Positions 1 through 12,156 of a DNA stretch of 64,000 nucleotides are shown here, one piece after another. Under the pieces are notes generated by a model that made no database searches, was not told where the DNA came from, and saw only the letters and a list, made by a program, of their open reading frames with translations. Numbering within the stretch: the stretch's first letter is position 1; every line of letters starts with the position of its first letter. Source of the DNA: Guyanagaster necrorhizus. Its lineage: Eukaryota > Basidiomycota > Agaricomycetes > Agaricales > Physalacriaceae. The stretch lies in the NCBI RefSeq assembly GCF_019112545.1, contig NW_025064881.1, forward strand, positions 1,338,591-1,402,590, written 5' to 3'. The position numbers and the translations under genes are program-made.

Positions 1-1
1 T

Positions 2-651
2 GTAGGTACCTCTACCGGCCTCGTTGTCTCCATCGCCAAGTCCGAGGAAAGCTTTTGGGCTAATTCCAGTGTCCATTTTGGTATTGCGTACTGGACGATA
101 TCTGTGTCTCTCAATGTCATTTTCACCTGCCTGATCATCACCCGACTTCTTATAATACGCAGACAAGTTAAAGCGATTATAGGTTCCAGTCATGGAACAC
201 ATTACACGTCTATCGTTGCAATTCTGGTCGAGTCTGCCTCGTTGTATTCTGGGTGGGCGTTGGTCTTTCTGATTACTTACGCTCGGAACAGCTGGGTACA
301 GAACATACTGCTCCCACCACTGGGTCAAATACAGGTCCGTCAATGGTCCGGATTGCATCTGGCTGTTCTTTATTCATGGCTGTACAGGGCATCGCACCTC
401 TGCTTATCATAATGAGGGTTGTCAGTGGAAGAGCTTGGAGTAAAAGCACAGACTTCAATACATCCTCAATGCAATTCACGCCAGCATCTTACCAAAGGAG
501 TGGTCCCACTAACCTCGTTCCATTAAATCACTTGTCGTCGTGCTCTCATTGGACCACTGAGACGAGCGCCATCCCAACGATTTCCAACGAATCTGACGTA
601 TATAAACCCGTTCCTGCCTCAAATCAGGATGTGGAGGCCCGTGCCAGATAG
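2..651 (+). CDS. Multi-pass membrane protein of the agaricomycete 7-TM-like type, 5'-truncated by the window edge
   Basis: Two exons are visible, 2-334 and 388-651. They are joined by a 53-nt GT-AG intron (335-387), and the join restores the reading ...GQIQ/GIAPLLII.... The reading is open from base 2, so the N-terminal half lies outside the window. The visible part contains at least three hydrophobic segments: ISVSLNVIFTCLIITRLL, a segment around LVESASLYSGWALVFLIT, and GIAPLLIIMRVVSGRAW at the last helix. A Ser/Thr-rich tail follows and ends at TAG 649-651. The order of short loops plus the RVVSGRAWSK end of the last helix resembles a large family of uncharacterised mushroom membrane proteins. 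Function is unknown. The family placement comes from memory of that pattern and is moderate; the exon join is well supported. Confidence 0.6.
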
Positions 652-985
652 CAGGCCAGGGACGTTTGGAGTGTACTGTATTTGTATGCTTAATCGAGGG
701 AACAATCGCGATACCATACTTGATTTATTTGGATGTATAACGGTTTGAAGAGACTTGTAAAGGTCGGCGTGTGTTACGTCAAGGGGTTTGAGATGCGCAG
801 TTTTCTATTGGCAATGTCCGTAAGTCTCGCAGCTATTGTGGGCAGGGTGGGATTCATCCCAGCTGAACAAATTCCTCCAGTCGTGACGCAGGAAGCGGCA
901 ATACACGCTCGCAGGCTATGAAGGGAAAAAGAAGATCCCTACCTAACTAAGTTAGTTCGGAGGGTAAGAAGATTCAGGCAGGAGA
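652..985. other. Intergenic, no gene seen
   Basis: This is the gap between the membrane-protein stop and the first ATG of the E(z) gene. A short open stretch at 733-921 has no recognisable content. The last part should hold the promoter of the downstream gene, but I see no clear motif. Confidence 0.5.
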
Positions 986-3900
986 ATGTCCCAGCATCGA
1001 AGCACGGATAATCTTTCTAATTCTTCTGGTGCAGAGACCAAGCAGAGACCATCAAAGCGGTCGAAGCTCAAGAAACGGCGAAGAAATGATGAGGATACGA
1101 CAGCTTTCTCCGAGAAGCACTGGGGCGTCTGTAGCCACAATGTATGTTTTATGCAGAAACAGTGTTCTGACTTCAATCTGACTGTGACCGAGCCGCGGCA
1201 GAAATGTCGGCGCTGAGTCTGGACCGCCGGTACAACAACTGAGGTTGAATCCTACCTCCACCACATTAACGTCTGGCACCGGCGGTTATTGGCGATCATC
1301 CAGTAACTCGCTCTCGTGTAGCTTGCGTTCGTATTAATGTTATTAAGCGCCTTAGTGCCGCATATGATTATAATTACAATGTCCGCCAGGGAAATCAACG
1401 GTTCGTGTGCGTGCGAACTCGAAACTCTAACCTTGTTCTCCGTCGTCAAACTCGTCTTCACTTGATGAATGACCGCCTCGATCCTGCTCTGAGCGTCTAT
1501 AAACAAGTTTTTGACGAGTTTTACGCTTGGGAGCAAGCCGATACTCGCACCTACATCCAGTACCTTGCAGCCAATGCAGAATCGGACGACGGTGAAGAAT
1601 GGGATGATGATTTTTTCAAGTTCGACGATCATTTACCTTCTGTGATGGATGAGGGCGACGACAACGACGATTGCGGTTTTCTGGTACAGTCGTTCGATCC
1701 CGATGGATCGATTCGAGATCGCCGTAAAGTTCCGTGTGTAGAAATTCAAGCGCGGATCCCCCTCGAGTTTCAGCATCCGTTGAAGTACGAGATGTGCACC
1801 CCGGATTCGAAGAATGCGGGGCAATCCACTTCTTTTAACTCTGATGAAGTGCTGAGCTTCATACCTTACGCAGACGATGAGGCTTTTCCGTTAGAGGAGT
1901 TTTTGAATCCAGAAAACCTAAAGCCGTTTCGGAATTTTGCATGGCAGACAGAAGATTTTAAAGATCCTGATGGTATGTATGGGTTTCGTCTCTGGAATGG
2001 CCTTGTCTTTGATTTATTGACATTTAGTCGATGTTATCGAGCTTGAAGTGGCGAGGCGACTTCATTACGGCGACCTCGGACTTCCTCTCTCTACCATAGA
2101 TACCCTTGGAATCCTCCATGATAAAGTTGGAGTTCCAGGTCCTTCAGGCCTTCTCTGGGAGGCATCTCAAAGGTCCGAGTTTGTTCTCGTCCCGAAATCA
2201 CTTAACCCTCCTCTCGTTCAGAGATATTCCATTTTGGCCTGGCAGTGCCTTGACCAATCTTCCTACCCTCAGTCTGGAGAATTTGCCTGAGAAGGACGAT
2301 ATCTATCATGACATCAATATTTCCAGTGCAAGATTCTGCTCGCATATCAACTGTCTTGTTATGAACTGTAAGGTGCATAGTCGTGAGTGATAGTGTATTT
2401 TTCTGTTCTCAGATAGTAATCTCTCCTACATAGACGAAGTTCTTCCACTCGACGTTTCCAAGCCTATACTTACAAAAGCAGGCTTCAAACTGAAAGATGG
2501 AGAACCCTGCAGCGAGCTTTGCTTTCGAAGCTTTGACGAAACCCAAGACGGAATAATGGTATACGAATGCTCTGCATATCTGCGCTTCTTATGAAAAATA
2601 TAACACAGGAAGGGGTACATTGGCATGATCCTGACGATGTAAATTTCCTCGAAAGCGTCCTCAAAGTTGACGCCGACATGTCACCTTGTGCCCTTGCTGT
2701 CATCTGTCGCAAGCCGTGTCTAGAGGTGGGTCTCTGAATCTATATGATGTAGTATCCGCGAACTGGCAAAAAGGTATTCATCTACCGGACAAGAATGTTT
2801 CCCGACGAGAAAATTCTGAAAGGACAAATCATCGAGGAAAGGCGCCGACAGGTTCCTCTGGTCTTCGGCAAGTGATCCCTCTCATAGATATAAGCTCTTT
2901 AACAGCGATTCGCCAGTGGACGAGAGTGCTTACGATTTTACGCCGTGCGTGCTGTCTCTCTTGACAATTCATCCACATCTGAAGAGGTGATCAGCCTATC
3001 TCCTTGCTCGCATAGCGGTCCATGTGATCAAACTTCTGAATGCCAATGCCACTTGAAATCCCACCATTGCCAGCGGAGTTGCCGTTGCCACTTGAAATGT
3101 AAAATGGTTCTCACTTGGCAGCATATCAAAAGCAGGGCTGATCAACTAGCAAAGGTCCCCGTCGAAGAAAAGGCTGCAAATGTTCTCATGAACTGATCAT
3201 GGACCACTGCTTAACAGCCGGCTGCCCTTGTGTTGAGGCAGGCAGGGAATGCGATCCAGACTTGTGCGTTAAATGTGATGCCCGGTTAGTCCCAGTGATT
3301 TACTTTCCACTTCACGTACTAATTGATTACCTCAGAGGTCAGCTGGCGTGCTAATGAGAAGAGCATTTTTTTTACCAATTTATACTTTTCTATAGGGGCA
3401 AAGCATAGAAACAAGTGTCAGAATGTGAGGATACAAAGAAACCAAATCCAAGTAAGGATCCTTTGGTATGTCCATTCAGTGGTCCTGACTCGTCCTAGAA
3501 TATCAAGGTTCAACCTACCAAACCTGCCAAGTACGGTCTCGGCGCCTTTGCGACCAGGGAGTTGAGAGCTTGGACCTATATCGGCGGTATGGCTTAGTGG
3601 ATCCGTTCGAACTTTTTTGAGTCGATTTCTCACATGTGACCCTTCAGAGTATGTTGGCGAGATGCGGAATCTCAGCTCAGAAGAAAGCTCTCAGAGATCC
3701 AACATTCTGAACAAGTACACGGGGCTCAATTACAACTTTGAGCTAAACTTGTCGCTAACTTTGGATGCCGCACGTCGGGGGAACGAAACGAGGTATCTTA
3801 ACCATTCAGACAAGCCCAACTGTGAAGTCCTTGGTTTGTATCGTGGTGGCCATAGTTGCATTGGATGATGTTTACCCGCATGCGTATATAGTAAAGAATG

Positions 3901-4197
3901 TTAACGACGAACATCGCATTGGAATCTTCACCTGTTCGTATTTTTCCTATCTTGGACTATTTCCTCATCCTAACCGAACGTAGGCGAAAATGTCAACAAG
4001 GGAGAAGAGCTCTTTCTAGACTATGGACCCAGATACTGGCAGCAGGTGAGCCCTTAAAGTGCGCTAAGCCATAAAGCCCGACTGAAGAAGGCATGTACTA
4101 GTATGGAAATAGTGCCCCAGAGCTGGGGGAGGAAAACAGGCAAGATGAAGAACACGGCGAAGATGTATCGGGGGAAGACGACCTAGAATATATCTAG
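986..4197 (+). CDS. EZH2: E(z)/KMT6-type histone H3 lysine-27 methyltransferase (CXC + SET)
   Basis: This is the catalytic subunit of Polycomb repressive complex 2, acting in the nucleus. The N-terminal region ends in RFCSHINCLVMNC, the Cys-His element that precedes the CXC domain in EZH2 proteins. The CXC domain follows, with CSHSGPC, CHLKSHHCQRSCRCHLKC and the diagnostic RECDPDLC. The SET domain has YGLGAFATREL, RYLNHSDKPNC and HRIGIF, then GEELFLDYG close to the C-terminus; the acidic tail ends at TAG 4195-4197. The start at 986 is chosen because splicing at 1131-1217 and 1303-1355 joins it in frame to the long exon at about 1356-1972. Other useful introns are 2797-2851, which resolves an apparent frameshift, and one whose acceptor is AAG before the second half of the CXC domain. 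A 10-nt exon at 3338-3347 links CXC to the pre-SET stretch. No disabling change was seen. The SET/CXC identity is very secure; the first exon is less so. Confidence 0.9.
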
Positions 4198-4302
4198 GAT
4201 ACTCGTCGACAGAAGATTACCCGGGAATTAGGAAGTGAATATACATACAGAAATCACATTATAAACCGTCTAATCCCATAGAAAAAGAAATAATCTACCG
4301 AT

Positions 4303-7300
4303 CTACCATTCAAAACCCTCGGGAAAAATATCAGAGAAATCATATCCGGTGTCCGAAGCGGTCACCTCTTCAACTTGGTACGAAGAAAGCAGGGACTCGA
4401 AGGACCAACCTACACAGAGGTCAGTCCGTTTAGAATATGTAGAATAAACGGAGGCGTAACTGGTCGATTCGGGTGGTGCCAATAGCTGGACTTGTGGGAT
4501 ACTATCAATGAGAGCGACGTTGTCTCGAGGACTATTGCCTATTGTAGAAATGATTAGATCAAGCCCAGTAATCGAAGGAAAAGAAAACGACAGACTACTG
4601 GGCGACAAGTCCTTCACACGAGTAAGTCTCCGCAGAAGACCAGCATCCGGGAGCGAAATAAAATTATTAGCCTTATCCGACGTGATCGAAAAATCAACCT
4701 TTGACCATCCACGGCCGCTGGCCCGCTGTTCCAATACCTATAGGACATAAGCCACAGTTCGCCTAAGACAGAAACACAAAGACGTACACTAATAACATAT
4801 CCGAGTCCATTCCAATACACCTCCATCCTCTTCAAGGCTTTCAACAGCGCAGACAAATTCTGCTTGACTAACCCGTTAAGAAACTCTGAGTGTACACCGA
4901 CCGTTAGATCTTCCGACTGCGCATCGTGTATGAATGCGACGCCAGCAATAAAAATGCATTGATTAAGGAACGGGTTGGCACAGTAGGACGCCGCATCGAA
5001 TAGATCCGCAAAAACAAGACAGTCGGCGATCTGTCGTGAAGATGCCAGAGACAGCTTTATGGACCGTTTAACACCGGACGAGATGGGTGTCTCCTGACCG
5101 CTGAGGCTATGTCCCAAATTGGGGTGATGTATCAGCGCCAGGACAGCATTCGCCCAAAGGTGTAAAAAGAGAAAGCTGCCCTGCAAGCCGTTCGCCGTTA
5201 GTATCAAAGCAAATTGTAGAAAATATTACGACGAACACCCTGGTGTTGAGCGGATTGTGCTCGAAAATTGTCAACTGACCAGCTAAAACGTATATGATCA
5301 GTTGAGGTTCTAAACTGCAATATTGGACATACCTCAGACCTGGCGGCAAGGTTCCAAGGAACTCGACTAGTTGGTCCTGCAACTCCTGCAAGCTTTCGGG
5401 GCTATGGACGACAGGGTTTGACACGAATGTGCGAGGGCACCCTCGACTCCCGTTCTAGACGGATGGGATAATATGGCCGCTGAGAAAATATGTTCGGAAC
5501 AAGAACAAAAACTCGTACCATCACGTCAGCTATCCGTCCGGCTAGAGCGAATAGCCTAACAATTCCGACGAACGGGGATAGGACCGGAGGCGCTGAGCAG
5601 CTATGAGGGATGAAATCACTCTCTGTGGGCAGCGGGATCTCAATGATATCCTCATCAATCGTTACGGAGCGACCAGTTCCAAACGCCAATACGCGATCCT
5701 AGAAAGGGATGATTGGGCAGTGAGTAAAGAACGTACGAAACTATGAAAGAATGAATATCTACCATTACGAAAAGACACCAGAACAATATCTTCCCGTCGC
5801 ACACATCCTCGTCATCCGGTGATTCAATGTCGGTCTATGAAAAACGTCAGTCATACGAAGCAATCAATAGTATAAATCCCAACCTTATGAAGTCCTATAT
5901 CTACCGCCATTCTAATAGCCAGTCCCGAAAAGTTCTGCGCACTCGAAGTGTCACAAAAAATCATCACACCGGTATTCAGTCCCGACTTACCCAGAGACCA
6001 CTCTCAGAGCTCTGAATTCAAACGAGATTAGCCAAAGATGAAAAGCAGCATTCATGTCAGATGCGCTCGCCTCGCCGAACTCAGCCCACGACAGCAATAT
6101 CAAGCCGCCCACGACATCGGTTGACGGTAATCGCAGAAGTGGCGGTACTAGGCTCCAGGCAGCCTCGATGTACTGGGATGGTTTACGCGTAGGATGAGGC
6201 GCAAATCGGACAGCCAACGCGTTCATTGCATGCAGCAGGAATGCTGACATTGTCCCACTGCATTATTTAGGACGACGTGAGCATAAAGTAAAAATATTGG
6301 GAGTATGATTCTCACCTCTTGATGCGTTCCTCCACTCTTTCTCTCCGAAGGAAAGGCCAATGCTGCCAGAAATGGTCGAAAAACGTATCAATTAGTGAGA
6401 CATCTGGGGGTAAAGAGGATATGTCCTCGAGTATAGGCTCCGCGGGAGAAAGATGGTCTAGCCCTATGGTTCTTCCGTCCGGCGAGTTCGAGTGTGACCC
6501 TGCTGCCGAGCTACGGAGCTTGATGACAATCTCGTTGAATCCTGGATGTATTGCCGTACGCCCAGACTGCGGCATTGTCGTCGTCAGAATCACGTAAGAA
6601 AAAAATTTCAAGGACATACAAAGCGAAACTAGATCCGAAGACGTGAGTGACATGGCAATAGAGGAGGGTAGAGGACATACATAGCGAACTTTGAGCGTTT
6701 TGCTCTCTCCGGGATCGCCTTCGAGGTATGCCATTGGGCGGCTCAGAGCCTCTACCATCTTTCCTGCGTCTGGATGCACTGCAGGAGTGGTCGGAGGCGA
6801 CATAGAGCCATAAGTGTCCGGTTCATGTTTCGGGAGTAATGGTTGGGAGAAGTCCTGTCCGTGCTGCACCGATGGCGGAGGGCGGGGCTGGGAGAACATC
6901 GCAGGGGCCGATGTGAAGGGTATAGGATACTGTATTTGCTGAACCACATTGCCATGTTGCTGCTGCAGAAATTAGCTGCCCAGCAAATATAAAAACTGAA
7001 CGAGCTACTCACCATCGGTAAATGCTTGAAGCTCCTGTCATTATATGCGCTCCGCGACCGCTTGAGGGACGGATCCTCCCGTTCAGCCTCCTCCATCTCT
7101 TTCCGAGTGCGCTTTCGCCGTCGCCCGCTCGGCCTGACGCATTCTGCACTGACTTTGGCGCATGTGCCGCACACGGGCTGGATGTTGTCGCATTTCGCTT
7201 TCTTTGCTCTGCATCGAAGACAAGCAAGGAACCGGGGTTGTGACTGGTGAGTCTCTGCTGGGTAGGATGACCCATTGACCGACTGCGGGGAAGGGCCGTC

Positions 7301-7324
7301 GGTGGGCGCTGGCTGGGTTTCCAT
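4303..7324 (-). CDS. Zn(II)2Cys6 fungal transcription factor
   Basis: Translation starts at 7324 (METQPAPTDG...). A zinc binuclear cluster lies at about residues 35-62 with spacing CX2CX6CX6CX2CX6C (ACLRCRAKKAKC, then PVCGTCAKVSAEC). It is followed by a strongly basic stretch (RRRKRTRKEMEEAER), a likely linker and nuclear localisation signal. After a Pro/Ser-rich region (about 6750-6947), the protein continues through several exons resembling the fungal-specific transcription-factor middle homology domain, for example DTFFDHFWQHWPFLRRE near 6320. The last exon ends in DIFPEGFEW, stop at 4303. It converges tail to tail with the E(z) gene (about 105 bp). The dehydrogenase gene lies 445 bp upstream on the same strand, with the DHAS gene beyond, so it is a candidate local regulator. 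The ligand and the precise subfamily are not recognisable. Confidence 0.85.
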
Positions 7325-7769
7325 TGTCTATATACGACAATTTTGTTGCCTTATAAAGGGCACGCAATGTCGAAGACTGATGTAGAGATATCGAAGTGAT
7401 GGAATATTAGAGGAAGTATGAAGTAGAAAAAGGTGGGGTAAAGTTGGGGTAAAGCCAACGTCAAGAAATAGTGGGGTAGGGTTGCTCCGGTCACAGACTA
7501 AGATGAGAACGGCTTGCATGTAAATTTTTGCCACATGACGTGCATTACGATCGAGACCCATCAGGGGAGCGAAACGCTTAAAAATGTACCGGATTTTTTG
7601 CGGCAATCTATATCTAGGAACAGTGTTGAATTACAGAGAATGTATGCTAGACTCATGCTACCAGATGACCCAAAGTAAAAGAGGAAAAGCGAGAATGCCA
7701 CCATGCTACCATGCTGGAAACATTGAATAAGAATTGTTGTAAACGTAGTAAGTATGTTGGACGGGACTT
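7325..7769. promoter_or_regulatory. Regulator promoter / dehydrogenase 3' region
   Basis: This 445-bp space separates the Zn2Cys6 gene start from the SDR gene stop. No open reading of interest was found. It should contain the SDR 3' UTR and the regulator's promoter. No motif is strong enough to name. Confidence 0.4.
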
Positions 7770-9032
7770 TTACTCACCACAGTGACCGCCGCTGAAACGT
7801 GTGAATAACAATCATGTGAGTGACGGATCATGAGGGCGGTCAAGATTACTCACTCAACCCGTAGATCGGACCCAGTAGAGAAAGAACTCGCATCAGACGC
7901 AAGGAAGATAACGGACCCTTTGTATTCCCAGGGAAGGGAGATACGCTGAAGGGGGTTGTCATCTGCCCACTGCTTCCCTAGCTCTGGCTTTGCTGCCAAG
8001 AGCATCTCCGTCATTGCGGTCTTGATGTATCCAGGGCTTATCGTGTTGACACGGACTCCATGCCCTGCCCATTCCATGGATAATGAACGGCACATTTGCA
8101 AGACGGCAGCTTTGGAAGAGTTGCTGCAGTCCGAATGTTAAGTAAACCTGTGGTGCGGATGAATGGATATACACGTACTATGGAGCACAGAACAGCCCCT
8201 TATTGGCCACGGTACCACTCATAGATGCGATCATAATAATGGATCCACCGAGGCCGTGCTTGAACATGGTGATCGCGGCTGCTTGGGCGGTGTTGAACGT
8301 GCCAACAACATTGATGTCCATTATTCGTCGCACGTCGTCCGTCTTGAAGTCTATCGCGGGGCACTCCTGTTGAACTGTACAAAAAAGGTTTGAGTAATGG
8401 TTTCGTCACACGCACGGAGAAGGACTTCCAAGATGAACTTGAATTTGGACCCAAGTACGAGACTTTTTGGACACGCTTGGCAACAGTGAGCACGACAAGC
8501 GCATCCAGAAAGAGCTCACATTTCGGCCCAAGCTCAAGCGCGTCCACCTTATCCCCGCGTGTTGTGTATATGGCCACGGGACTTACCTCCAGCAGCGGCG
8601 ACCAATACACGGACGGGACAAGGAGACTCTGCGGCTATAGACTCGAAAACTGACTTGACCATGTCAGATTTCGTGATGTCGACTTGGCGATAGTTGACGG
8701 TTAGGTTATGTTCCTTGGACTTTACGACGAGAGCGGCCCATTCCTTCGGAGACGGTTCCGGTAGAATGTCGAGACAGTAGACATGAGCACCGGCTTCCAG
8801 TAGGGCTGCAGCCAGTGTTATTCCGAGGCCGCGACCGCCGCCAGTAACTGAGATATCAAAAACGCGGTCAGCCACGGAACTGGGCCAAACATTAGCAGTG
8901 ACACGTACCGACAGCCGTTCGGCCACTCAGCCCAAATAGCTGATTTATCGTAGGGTCTTGTAAAATGGGCGCGACCGCCGACGTAGGAAGGGTAGCGTGG
9001 CGCTCAGCAATATCAGAAGCAGTGGGAGCCAT
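7770..9032 (-). CDS. Short-chain dehydrogenase/reductase, sorbose/xylulose-reductase-like
   Basis: This is an NAD(P)-dependent classical SDR. The start ATG at 9030-9032 gives MAPTASDIAERHATLPTSAV..., a long N-terminal lead before the Rossmann fold, as in fungal Sou1-type sorbose reductases and polyol dehydrogenases. The nucleotide-binding motif TGGGRGLG, an NNAG-like core near 8560-8650 and the catalytic YNSSK (Tyr and Lys of YxxxK) are present. The last is created by splicing just upstream of KAAVLQMCRSLSMEW. The end is also spliced: removing 7792-7853 (62 nt) turns an apparent stop into RVDGGHCGE, stop at 7770, the usual C-terminus of this family. It is divergent from the DHAS gene with 389 bp between the starts. 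The exact sugar or polyol substrate cannot be read from sequence. Confidence 0.85.
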
Positions 9033-9421
9033 TGTTGTAAAAAACCTAGATAGGGAGAGGGAAAAAAAAAAAGGTTACTGAAGCAAGACTGTTGACGATC
9101 CCGCCATTTATCTCAACGCCCGGCCATAAATATTGATACGTTACTCAATTTTTGCGGGGTATGTAGGCAATATGGGGCCGGCGGGGTAATGGCAAAATGA
9201 GAACGCGACGGCATTTTGTCATGATCCGTCCACGTGCACAGGGTCACAAGATCCGTCCAGTGTGCCGGCCCGGGGACATCTTGTCTTTTTACCGTCATCA
9301 ATTGCCGTCAACGTCGACGGATTCTGTAATTCCTCACGCCTCGGAGAAATGGAGTTCTGTTCTACTACCCCGAGCTATTACTTAGCGGCTCTCGTCTTCA
9401 GTCAGTTTGTCTGGAATTATC
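9033..9421. promoter_or_regulatory. Bidirectional promoter between SDR and DHAS genes, with three Mig1/CreA-type motifs
   Basis: The 389-bp spacer separates two ATGs in opposite directions. It holds GCGGGG at 9154-9159 and 9181-9186, and CCGGGG at 9270-9275. These fit the SYGGRG consensus of the fungal carbon-catabolite repressor CreA/Mig1. Three hits within 122 bp suggest glucose repression of both genes. The motif is short and this is a prediction only. A poly-A tract sits at 9061-9072 near the SDR start. Confidence 0.45.
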
Positions 9422-12156
9422 ATGGCCGACCTCGGTGCTGTAAACAGTGCCATCAATGTACGCCTAGTATCCGTCGGTTTTCTCACAGTTCTTATTATAA
9501 CGCCTTTTAGGACACGGTAGAGAAACTCGTTATCAATACCATACGATGCCTCGGCGCGGACTTGACGCAGGAGGTACGCATCTCGGTATCGCGTTTCAGT
9601 CTTTCGGCTCACTCCATACGCGTTACTTAGCACTCAGGCGGTCATCCTGGCACGGTCATGGGGGCTGCCGCCATCGGAGTTGCTCTCTGGCGCTTTGCGA
9701 TGAGGTACAACCCCAAGAATCCTGACTGGTATGTTATCCGTGGAAGCTTACCCCGCAGTTCTCTGTCAGACCGATCTTTCTCCAGGTTCAATCGTGATCG
9801 GTTCGTTCTTAGTGCCGGTCATGCCTGTCTGTTTCAATACATTCATCTTCACCTTGCCGGTTACGACGCATGGACTGCTGATCAGCTCAAGACATACCAT
9901 AACCCCAACTTTGGTATGGCGGCGGGCCATCCCGAAATCGAGTTCCCTGGAATCGAGGTGAGAGATTTCAATCCGTTACATTGAAGCCATCAATGTAGAC
10001 GCCGCTTCAGGTGACCACTGGTCCCCTTGGCCAAGGAATCGCCAACGCCGTTGGCCTTGCTATCGCCGCAAAAAACTTGGCAGCGACATATAATAAACCT
10101 GGCTTCGATATCGTGGATAACAAAATATGGTGTTTCACGGGGGACGGTTGTTTACAAGAAGGGGTTGGCCAGGAAGCGCTGTCTCTCGCAGGACATCTTC
10201 GGTTAGACAACCTCATTGTTATTTACGATGACAATCAGGTGCGCCGTGGGTTTTTCGGTCTTTACGGATATTCTAAATGACGCCCAGGTCACTGTCGATG
10301 GCAGTATCACCAACTGTTTTACTGATGACTCTTCCGCCAAGATCTCTGCGAACGGATTCCACGTCATTGAAGTGCAAGAAGGCACGAACGATGTATGCCT
10401 TCCTGTGATCCGATTTTGCTATTTCCTCGGCTCAGTCGTGTTTAGCTTCCCGCGATTTTGGAAGCTTTTGATGAAGCCAAGACCATCCAAGGCAAGCCTG
10501 TCTTCGTCCACATCCGCACGGTAATTGGGTACGGAAGCCATCGTGCCAATACGGGTGCGGCTCACGGACAGCCTCTTGGCATCGACGAAGTCGAATATGT
10601 CAAGGGTGTCTTTGGTTTTGATCCCAGGGTCAAGTGCCACATTCCAGATGAAGTCTATGGTCCGTCTCTCTTTTTTTTTTGACACAAGAGTAAATTAAGA
10701 ACTGACCGATGCCTAGAATATTTCCGCCCTGTCGTTGCACGGGGTCATGAGGATGAGGAGAAATGGAAAGCTCTCTACATAAAGTACGCTGAAGCCTATC
10801 CAGCAGAATATGCCGAAATCCAGCAGCGTTTGACTGGATGTCTTCCTGACGGTTGGCGAGAACTTCTTCCTCCAAAGTCGAAACTCCCCACGGCCGAGCA
10901 GCCTACTCGAAAATCGTCAGGTATCGTCGTCACCACGCTAGTTCCAAAGTTTAAACATTTTGTTACTGGCTCTGCTGATCTTCTGGAGTCCACATACGTC
11001 AGCTTCCCGAACCAAATCGAATTCCAGCACGTGAGCTATTTGCCTCTTTCATAATGATAAATACTCCAGACTGAAGCGATTTCGTTCACAGCCTGACACA
11101 GGTTTGGGGGATTATTCCGGTCGCCAGATACGATATGGAATTCGGGAGTTTGCCATGGTCGGCCTTTCCAACGGTATAAGCGCGTATCAGGACGGCATGT
11201 TCATCCCGTACGTGGACGTGTGATTTCCACCCGAATGCTTTCATAATATTCTCAGTATCTGCTCGACTTTCTTCCAATTCTGGCTTTACGCTGCCCCGGC
11301 CGCGCGCATGTCGGCGCTTCAAGGTCTCCGGATCATTGGAATTGGGACTCATGATTCCATTGGTATCGGTGAGGATGGCCCCACGCACCAGCCTATTGCG
11401 TATGTCCTATTGTATCTGCGTGCATGGTCACTTCCTGAACAATGGTTCAGACTGTCTTCTTTCTACCGAAGCCTGCCCAACTATAACTTCATTCGACCAG
11501 CAGATGCTGAGGAATGCAGTACGAGCCAACAATATTTTCCGTCCGGTTACATTCACCAATAGCTTTTTCCCATAGTGGGCGCTTGGGAAATCGCCTTAGA
11601 TTCTTCACATACCCCTTCCCTCTTTGCCCTTTCCCGCCAGCCCGTTCCCTTACATGAACACTCTGACCGGTCCAAGGTAAAGTTTGGCGCTTATTCCATC
11701 TTCTCAACGTCTTCCGACGATTCCCACCCGCAACTCATCATCATCTCCTCTGGCTCCGAAGTCACGCGTTCCATCGAAGCGGCTAAACGTCTTGGTGACG
11801 AACTAAACCTCCGCGTACGCGTTGTCTCGATGCCCAGTCAGGCGCACTTTGACAAGCAGTCGTATGAGTACCGCGATTCCGTGCTTGGCGAGGGCAAGGC
11901 GCTCGTGGTGGCTATCGAGGCTTGGTCATCGTACGGCTGGGCGCGGTACGCGCATGCGTCCCTTAGCATGCATACCTTTGGGCAGAGTGCGCCCCAGGCC
12001 ACGCTGTATGAAATCTTCGGATTCGGAGTCGATAATATCGTGGCGAAAGTGAAGGCGTGGGTGGAAAGCAAGACGATGGATGGGGAAATTGTACTGCCGA
12101 GATTGGGGCAATTTGAGGAGTTGCTTTTGGGTTATGTGAATCCCCACAAACATTGA
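9422..12156 (+). CDS. Dihydroxyacetone synthase-like transketolase (formaldehyde transketolase)
   Basis: This is a thiamine-diphosphate enzyme of the transketolase family. It starts at ATG 9422 ([12 protein letters not shown]) and has many short introns. Markers in order are [58 protein letters not shown], the TPP/Mg motif [47 protein letters not shown] and, near the end, [12 protein letters not shown]. The GHPG start, HPEIE and SYGWARYA features fit dihydroxyacetone synthase (EC 2.2.1.3; glycolaldehyde from xylulose 5-phosphate to formaldehyde or a similar acceptor) better than housekeeping transketolase. Methylotrophic-yeast DHAS is peroxisomal. Here the C-terminus is NPHKH, which is not a PTS1, so a cytosolic location is likely unless another signal exists. 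It is divergent from the SDR gene. Reading appears intact. Confidence 0.85.

Noticed and set aside
2790..2870. Apparent frameshift in the E(z) gene
   Set aside because: A 55-nt GT-AG intron (2797-2851) restores the frame to TRMFLWSSASD, so no lesion needs to be assumed.
7846..7860. Apparent early stop after RVE in the dehydrogenase
   Set aside because: A 62-nt intron (7792-7853) joins to DGGHCGE, the normal C-terminus for this SDR type.
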